Positions 59,594-64,000 of a stretch of 64,000 bases of DNA are shown here, in pieces. The translations under genes and the position numbers were made by a program. The stretch comes from an uncultured Lachnospiraceae bacterium (GTDB taxonomy: Bacteria; Bacillota; Clostridia; Lachnospirales; Lachnospiraceae): the NCBI GenBank assembly GCA_937920345.1, contig CALGVA010000036.1, forward strand, positions 1 to 64,000, read 5' to 3'. The notes beneath the pieces were generated by a model, which was not told the DNA's origin, searched no databases, and was given only the letters and a program-made list of their open reading frames with translations. Each line of letters begins with the position of its first letter. Within the stretch, counting starts at the first letter, position 1.

Positions 59594-62500
59594 ATGGAAC
59601 AGGATCAATCGCTTTCTATGAGTATGAACGAGAAGCAGAAGAAGCAGACGATCGGGAATGCCGTGGCGGGGGGCGTCATCATTGCGGTAATTCTTCTTGT
59701 CACGACGATATGGGTATCTAATGGTGCAAGGAACGGTACCAGTCAGGCAGTGAGCCGGGTCAGCGATTTCTATCTGGAGGAACTGGCGGGAAGGAGAGCC
59801 CAGGTAGTTGCCGAGGAACTGAGAACAAATTTCTCTTATATGGAAAATGCCATTGCGATCATGGATGAATCGGATCTGGAATCCCAAGAGGCTCTGAGGA
59901 GATTTTTCGGAAGGGTCAAAGAACTTTGCGGTATTAATAAATTTGCGCTGGTAGACGAGAACGGGATCATATATACGGAACACAGTACCACGACCGGAAC
60001 CAGCAGGTATAATTTTCTCTCAGAGGAACTGACAGTGCCGATCATCACCACAGCCAATCTATATGGAGCCAGAAAACAGGTGATTCTTGCAGCTCCTGTG
60101 GAGAACGTAGAGTTTCAGGGCGCCCGGATCGAGGTCTGCTTTATTCAGATCGATATTGAGGAAATGTTAAGCTCACTGACCTCACAGACAGACTACAATG
60201 AGACTTACTGGAGTCTGTACCATCGCACGGGTGAAGATCTGACAAATAATGATTTTGGAAATCTGGAAGCGGGAACCAATTTCCTCACGGAAATGCAAAA
60301 GGCTGATATTTATGGCGGATTCAGCTATGAGCAATTGAAGAGTGATTTCGCGGAAGGAAAGAAGGGACAGATCACTTTTCATTATGAAGGCTCCACCGAG
60401 AATCTGTGCTACATTCCGGTGGAAGGGACAAACTGGATGATGACGGTTCTGATCAGGAATAATGTTATAACCGAACAGATCAATTCCATCAGCTCCGGTA
60501 TGATGCGCCGTGGCGTGATTCAGATTGTTATTACGATGGTAACGATGTTTGCTGTGTTCATGGGGTTCATCCTGCAGTTTCGGAAGAATGCAAGTATGGC
60601 CCTGGAACAGGAGAAGGCAGACGGAGACAAGATCAGAGCGGCTTATGCCCAGATCGAGAAGGAAAAAGCGTCCATGGACAATATCCATGCCGCTATGGAT
60701 TCCGGTTTCTGGAGTATGGAGTTTAACGAGAAGGCGGAAATCATATCCTGTACATGGTCGGATGTGTTCCGCAGAATGGTAGGATACGAGAGCGAAGAGG
60801 CGTTTCCCGGCAGAATCGAGTCGTGGACCGATCTGTTGTACGAGGAAGACAAGGAGCAGGCGGTCAGGGAATACTGGGATACTGTCATGGATTATACCGG
60901 TGATAAGACTTATGATGTGGAATATCGTCTGCACACCGGACACGCGGGTCTGCGGTGGTTCCATGCCGCCGGCAGACTGTCCAGGCGGGAAGACGGCTCA
61001 CCGATTAGCTTCTCCGGACTTTTTGTAGATATCGATGATGAGAAGAAGATGGAAGAGCTGCTTGAAAAGCAGAAGGTTGATCTGGAGGATGCACTGGCAG
61101 CGGCGCAGCATGCCAACCGGGCGAAGACGACTTTCCTGAACAATATGTCCCACGATATCAGAACGCCCATGAATGCGATTATAGGCTTCACTTCGCTGGC
61201 GGCGGCGCATATTGACAATACGGAGAAAGTGCAGGATTATCTGGCTAAGATCACCACATCCAGCAATCATCTGCTCAGCCTGATTAATGACGTCCTTGAT
61301 ATGAGCCGTATTGAGAGCGGTAAGGTGAAGATCGAGGAAAAGGAGACATCGCTGCCGGAGATTATGCATGATTTAAAGACGATCGTGCAGGCGGATGTCA
61401 CGGCGAAACAGCTTGAATTCTATATTGATACGGCAGATGTGGTAAACGAGCATGTGTTATGCGATAAGCTCAGGCTGAATCAGGTTCTGCTGAATCTGCT
61501 GAGCAACGCCATGAAGTTTACCAGACCGGGAGGACTGGTGGGTGTCCGTATCGTACAGAAGGGAAATGCACCCGAGGGCTGGGCAGCCTATGATTTCCAG
61601 ATCAAGGATACCGGAATCGGGATGAGCAGGGAATTTTTAGAGCACGTGTTTGAACCCTTCGAGCGGGAAAGGACGAGTACTGTCAGTGGTATACAGGGAA
61701 CCGGACTGGGCATGGCCATCACCAAGAACATCGTGGATATGATGGATGGTACCATCACGGTCGAAAGCGAGGAAGGCAAGGGCACGACCTTTACGGTATC
61801 GCTGCAGTTTAAGACCTGTGCCGGTCCGACGCGGCAGGAAGCGATTCCGGAACTGCACGGACTCAGGGCGCTTGTGGCGGACGACGATTTCAATACATGC
61901 TCCAGCGTGACCAAGATGCTTACCGTGATCGGCATGCGGCCTGACTGGACGACTTCCGGCAAAGAGGCGGTGCTTCGTGTGCAGCTGGCTGCGGAACAGG
62001 GCGATGAATATGCGGTGTATATCATAGACTGGCTCATGCCGGATATGAACGGTGTGGAAGTGGTGAGACGGATTCGCGGAATCATCGGTATGGAGAAGCC
62101 CATCATTATTCTGACGGCCTATGACTGGTCGGATATCGAGCAGGAAGCAAGAGAAGCGGGTGTCACGGCCTTTTGTTCCAAACCGATCTTCCTGTCCGAA
62201 CTCAGAGAGATTCTGGAATCTCCTTTCACGGTCCGGGATACGGAGAATACGGAAACGGAAGAAGCAGTATCCTTTGAGGGTAAGAAGATCCTGCTGGTAG
62301 AGGACAATGAGCTGAATCAGGAGATCGCGGTGGAGATCCTGCAGGAAACAGGCTTTGTCCTGGATGTGGCCGACGATGGCGCGGTGGCGGTGGAGATAAT
62401 GAAGAATGCGAAAGCCGGGCAGTATGATCTGATCCTGATGGATATCCAGATGCCGCTCATGAACGGTTATGAGGCCACGAGGGAGATCAGAGCGCTGGAT

Positions 62501-62656
62501 GATCCTGAAGTCGCCAATATCCCGATTATAGCCATGACCGCCAACGCTTTTGACGAAGATAAAAAGCTTGCGCTGGATGCGGGCATGAACGGGCATATTG
62601 CCAAGCCCATCGATGTGTCGATACTTCTGGAAGTGCTGCAGGAAATCTTACAGTAA
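59594..62656 (+). CDS. Hybrid histidine kinase with PAS and two receiver domains
   Basis: A 1020-residue membrane kinase. Two helices (about 23-45 and 303-325) flank an extracellular Cache-like sensor. Then a coiled coil, a PAS domain (about 350-490), HisKA with 'NNMSHDIRTPMNAIIGF', HATPase_c with 'NLLSNAMKFTRPGG', 'DTGIGM' and 'GTGLGMAITKNIVDM', and two receivers: REC1 'ALVADDDFN', Asp in 'YIIDWLMPDMNG'; REC2 'LLVEDNELN', Asp in 'LILMDIQMPLMNG', Lys in 'HIAKPID'. It lies between a binding lipoprotein (27 bases upstream) and an HD-GYP response regulator, its probable input and output. Confidence 0.93.
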   Translation: MEQDQSLSMSMNEKQKKQTIGNAVAGGVIIAVILLVTTIWVSNGARNGTSQAVSRVSDFYLEELAGRRAQVVAEELRTNFSYMENAIAIMDESDLESQEALRRFFGRVKELCGINKFALVDENGIIYTEHSTTTGTSRYNFLSEELTVPIITTANLYGARKQVILAAPVENVEFQGARIEVCFIQIDIEEMLSSLTSQTDYNETYWSLYHRTGEDLTNNDFGNLEAGTNFLTEMQKADIYGGFSYEQLKSDFAEGKKGQITFHYEGSTENLCYIPVEGTNWMMTVLIRNNVITEQINSISSGMMRRGVIQIVITMVTMFAVFMGFILQFRKNASMALEQEKADGDKIRAAYAQIEKEKASMDNIHAAMDSGFWSMEFNEKAEIISCTWSDVFRRMVGYESEEAFPGRIESWTDLLYEEDKEQAVREYWDTVMDYTGDKTYDVEYRLHTGHAGLRWFHAAGRLSRREDGSPISFSGLFVDIDDEKKMEELLEKQKVDLEDALAAAQHANRAKTTFLNNMSHDIRTPMNAIIGFTSLAAAHIDNTEKVQDYLAKITTSSNHLLSLINDVLDMSRIESGKVKIEEKETSLPEIMHDLKTIVQADVTAKQLEFYIDTADVVNEHVLCDKLRLNQVLLNLLSNAMKFTRPGGLVGVRIVQKGNAPEGWAAYDFQIKDTGIGMSREFLEHVFEPFERERTSTVSGIQGTGLGMAITKNIVDMMDGTITVESEEGKGTTFTVSLQFKTCAGPTRQEAIPELHGLRALVADDDFNTCSSVTKMLTVIGMRPDWTTSGKEAVLRVQLAAEQGDEYAVYIIDWLMPDMNGVEVVRRIRGIIGMEKPIIILTAYDWSDIEQEAREAGVTAFCSKPIFLSELREILESPFTVRDTENTETEEAVSFEGKKILLVEDNELNQEIAVEILQETGFVLDVADDGAVAVEIMKNAKAGQYDLILMDIQMPLMNGYEATREIRALDDPEVANIPIIAMTANAFDEDKKLALDAGMNGHIAKPIDVSILLEVLQEILQ

Positions 62657-62771
62657 CAGTTATGAAAAACATAATTCATTGAGAACACGGCAGAGATGTG
62701 TTACTATTATAGAAAACAGATCGATATGGTATTGAGAAGAATCAGAATTTTCTGGTAAATGGAGGACTTCT

Positions 62772-63851
62772 ATGAAAAATACAATTTTGGTCGTGGATGA
62801 TGATAAGACAAATCTGGCGCTTGCGCAGAAGATTCTGGCGTCGCGGTACCGGATCGCGGCTTCCAATTCCGGTGCGGGAGCATTGAAATATCTGGAGAAT
62901 CACAGGCCGGAACTGATCCTGTTGGATATCAATATGCCGGACCTGGACGGATTCGCCGTGATGGAACGGCTGCGCAGTCAGGAAGCTACGAAGTCGATTC
63001 CGGTGATTTTTCTGACAGCGGATAATCTGGCGGAGACAGAGATCAAGTGTTTCCGCATGGGGGCCATGGATTTCGTCACGAAGCCTTTTGTGCCGGATAT
63101 ACTGCTCAGCCGTGTGGATAAGACGATTGAGCTTGACCAGTACAGACATAATCTTGAGAGGATGGTCAGGGAGCAGGCGGATAAGATTACCGAGGACGCA
63201 AGGCGTCTCAGCAAGATACAGGATTCCGTTATTGTCGGTATGGCGAATCTGATTGAGAGCAGGGACGGCAGTACGGGCAAGCACGTGAAGAACACGCAGA
63301 TGTATGTGCGGATGATTGCGAATGAGCTGCGCAGACGGAAGCTTTTTGAGGCGGAACTGACGGAAGAATACATAGAAGATCTCTGCAAGGCGGCGCCGCT
63401 TCATGATGTGGGTAAGATCAAGATCCCGGATGCCATTCTGCAAAAGCCCGGGAAGCTGACGCCGGAAGAGTTTGACACCATGAAGACGCATACCACCCAC
63501 AGCCGTACAATCATACAGATGATCATAGGCGATGTCGAGGATGAACATTACGTACGCATCGTGGAGGACATTGCACTGTACCATCATGAACGGTGGGACG
63601 GCTCGGGATATCCTGTCGGACTGGCGCAGGATCAGATCCCGCTGGCGGCGCGGATCATGGCGGTGGCGGACGTTTTTGACGCACTGTATGAGGAGCGCTG
63701 TTATAAACCGCCGATGCGTCCGATTGAGCGGATCATGCAGATTATGGCGGAGGGCAGAGGAACACAGTTTGACCCGGTGATCATGGATGTATTTACGGAA
63801 ATGTTACCGATGCTTAAAGAAGTACTCGGTATCAGCGCCGACAGTGTATAA
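62772..63851 (+). CDS. Response regulator with HD-GYP c-di-GMP phosphodiesterase output
   Basis: A 359-residue protein. The receiver (about 1-125) has 'ILVVDDDKTN', phospho-Asp in 'LILLDINMPDLDG', switch 'IFLTAD' and Lys in 'FVTKPF'. A helical linker leads to an HD-GYP domain (about 155-350) with 'HDVGKIKIPDAILQKPGKL', 'HHERWDGSGYPVGLAQDQIP' and 'RIMAVADVFDAL'. It would hydrolyse c-di-GMP (RpfG-type) when phosphorylated by the upstream kinase. GGAGG precedes the ATG. A truncated gene begins 12 bases after its stop. Confidence 0.94.
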   Translation: MKNTILVVDDDKTNLALAQKILASRYRIAASNSGAGALKYLENHRPELILLDINMPDLDGFAVMERLRSQEATKSIPVIFLTADNLAETEIKCFRMGAMDFVTKPFVPDILLSRVDKTIELDQYRHNLERMVREQADKITEDARRLSKIQDSVIVGMANLIESRDGSTGKHVKNTQMYVRMIANELRRRKLFEAELTEEYIEDLCKAAPLHDVGKIKIPDAILQKPGKLTPEEFDTMKTHTTHSRTIIQMIIGDVEDEHYVRIVEDIALYHHERWDGSGYPVGLAQDQIPLAARIMAVADVFDALYEERCYKPPMRPIERIMQIMAEGRGTQFDPVIMDVFTEMLPMLKEVLGISADSV

Positions 63852-63863
63852 CGGAGGTTGACC

Positions 63864-64000
63864 GTGGAAGAGAGACAGTTTAACAATGACAGGACAAACA
63901 AGAAACTGGAGCAGCTTGTACTTGGCATATTCACCGCATTTTCTCTGGCAATGTTTGTTTCATCCATACTTCTCGAATGGCATATCATTGCGAAGGAACT
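63864..64000 (+). CDS. Truncated membrane protein (N-terminus only)
   Basis: GGAGG (63853-63857) precedes a GTG at 63864 opening a frame that runs off the window: a charged start ('EERQFNNDRTNKKLEQLVLG') and a first membrane helix ('IFTAFSLAMFVSSILL'). It is 12 bases after the HD-GYP regulator, so probably in the same operon and possibly another sensor protein. Too little is visible for a family call. Confidence 0.6.
   Translation, partial: MEERQFNNDRTNKKLEQLVLGIFTAFSLAMFVSSILLEWHIIAKE

Overview
The window reads as a chromosomal segment of a Gram-positive anaerobe of the Clostridia, most likely a Lachnospiraceae-type gut commensal. The reasons are strong AAGGAGG-type ribosome binding sites, moderate GC with AT-rich promoters, Cys-lipobox solute-binding proteins followed by Ala/Asp/Thr-rich linkers, families common in that group (DUF6465, DUF1700/DUF4097, PspC, HPr-like, GH130 phosphorylases), and sensor proteins ending in HD-GYP domains. 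I see no rRNA, tRNA, CRISPR array, phage module or transposase gene. The species call is inference.

Layout. 1-3.7 kb: a partial AraC-type regulator fused to an APH-like kinase (minus strand), a tiny DUF5808-like membrane protein, a metallo-beta-lactamase-fold hydrolase and an endonuclease/exonuclease/phosphatase-fold protein. 3.9-10.5 kb: glutamate synthase gltB and gltD behind a leader with a terminator hairpin. 10.5-17.2 kb: an AgrC/AgrA-like two-component pair, a CPBP protease, a hybrid histidine kinase and a PAS protein. 17.2-18.4 kb: asnA on the minus strand with a hairpin-repeat array at its 3' end. 18.5-25.3 kb: a DNA-repair block made of an uncharacterised radical-SAM protein with a DNA-metabolism partner (two LexA/SOS boxes in their promoter), an HPr-like protein, a RecB-type nuclease fused to an XPD/DinG-type helicase, and endonuclease IV. 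25.7-32.3 kb: a GH13 enzyme and a complete branched-chain amino-acid ABC transporter (liv) operon. 32.5-38.8 kb: two paralogous LacI regulators flanking a 32-codon gene and a heterodimeric ABC exporter. 38.9-47.3 kb: a beta-mannoside utilisation locus (AraC regulator with a damaged 3' end, sugar ABC transporter, cellobiose 2-epimerase, two GH130 phosphorylases). 47.5-53.6 kb: a DUF6465 protein, an EamA transporter, a PadR-DUF1700-DUF4097-PspC envelope-stress-type operon, an ECF transporter S component with a highly structured leader, and a CmpB-like membrane protein. 53.7-64 kb: a membrane HD-GYP protein with a degenerate GGDEF domain, an ECF sigma factor with a probable membrane anti-sigma factor, and a signalling trio of solute-binding lipoprotein, large hybrid kinase and HD-GYP response regulator, followed by a truncated membrane protein.

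How the genes work together. The best-understood pathway is mannan metabolism. The ABC transporter would import beta-1,4-mannobiose and manno-oligosaccharides; the epimerase turns mannobiose into mannosyl-glucose; the two GH130 enzymes release mannose 1-phosphate by phosphorolysis. Promoters of the second lacI gene, the binding-protein gene and the epimerase operon share a motif just downstream of the -10 box, which suggests one regulon. gltBD, asnA and liv together concern nitrogen and amino-acid supply.

The most promising under-described system is the SOS-controlled radical-SAM/DNA-metabolism pair at 18.6-20.8 kb inside the DNA-repair block. The other recurring theme is RNA or DNA secondary structure: covarying two-hairpin repeats at the 3' ends of minus-strand genes, duplicated hairpins between livK and livH, short leader open frames embedded in terminators (gltB, liv), structured leaders before the ECF-S and PspC genes, and a 162-bp MITE-like palindrome.
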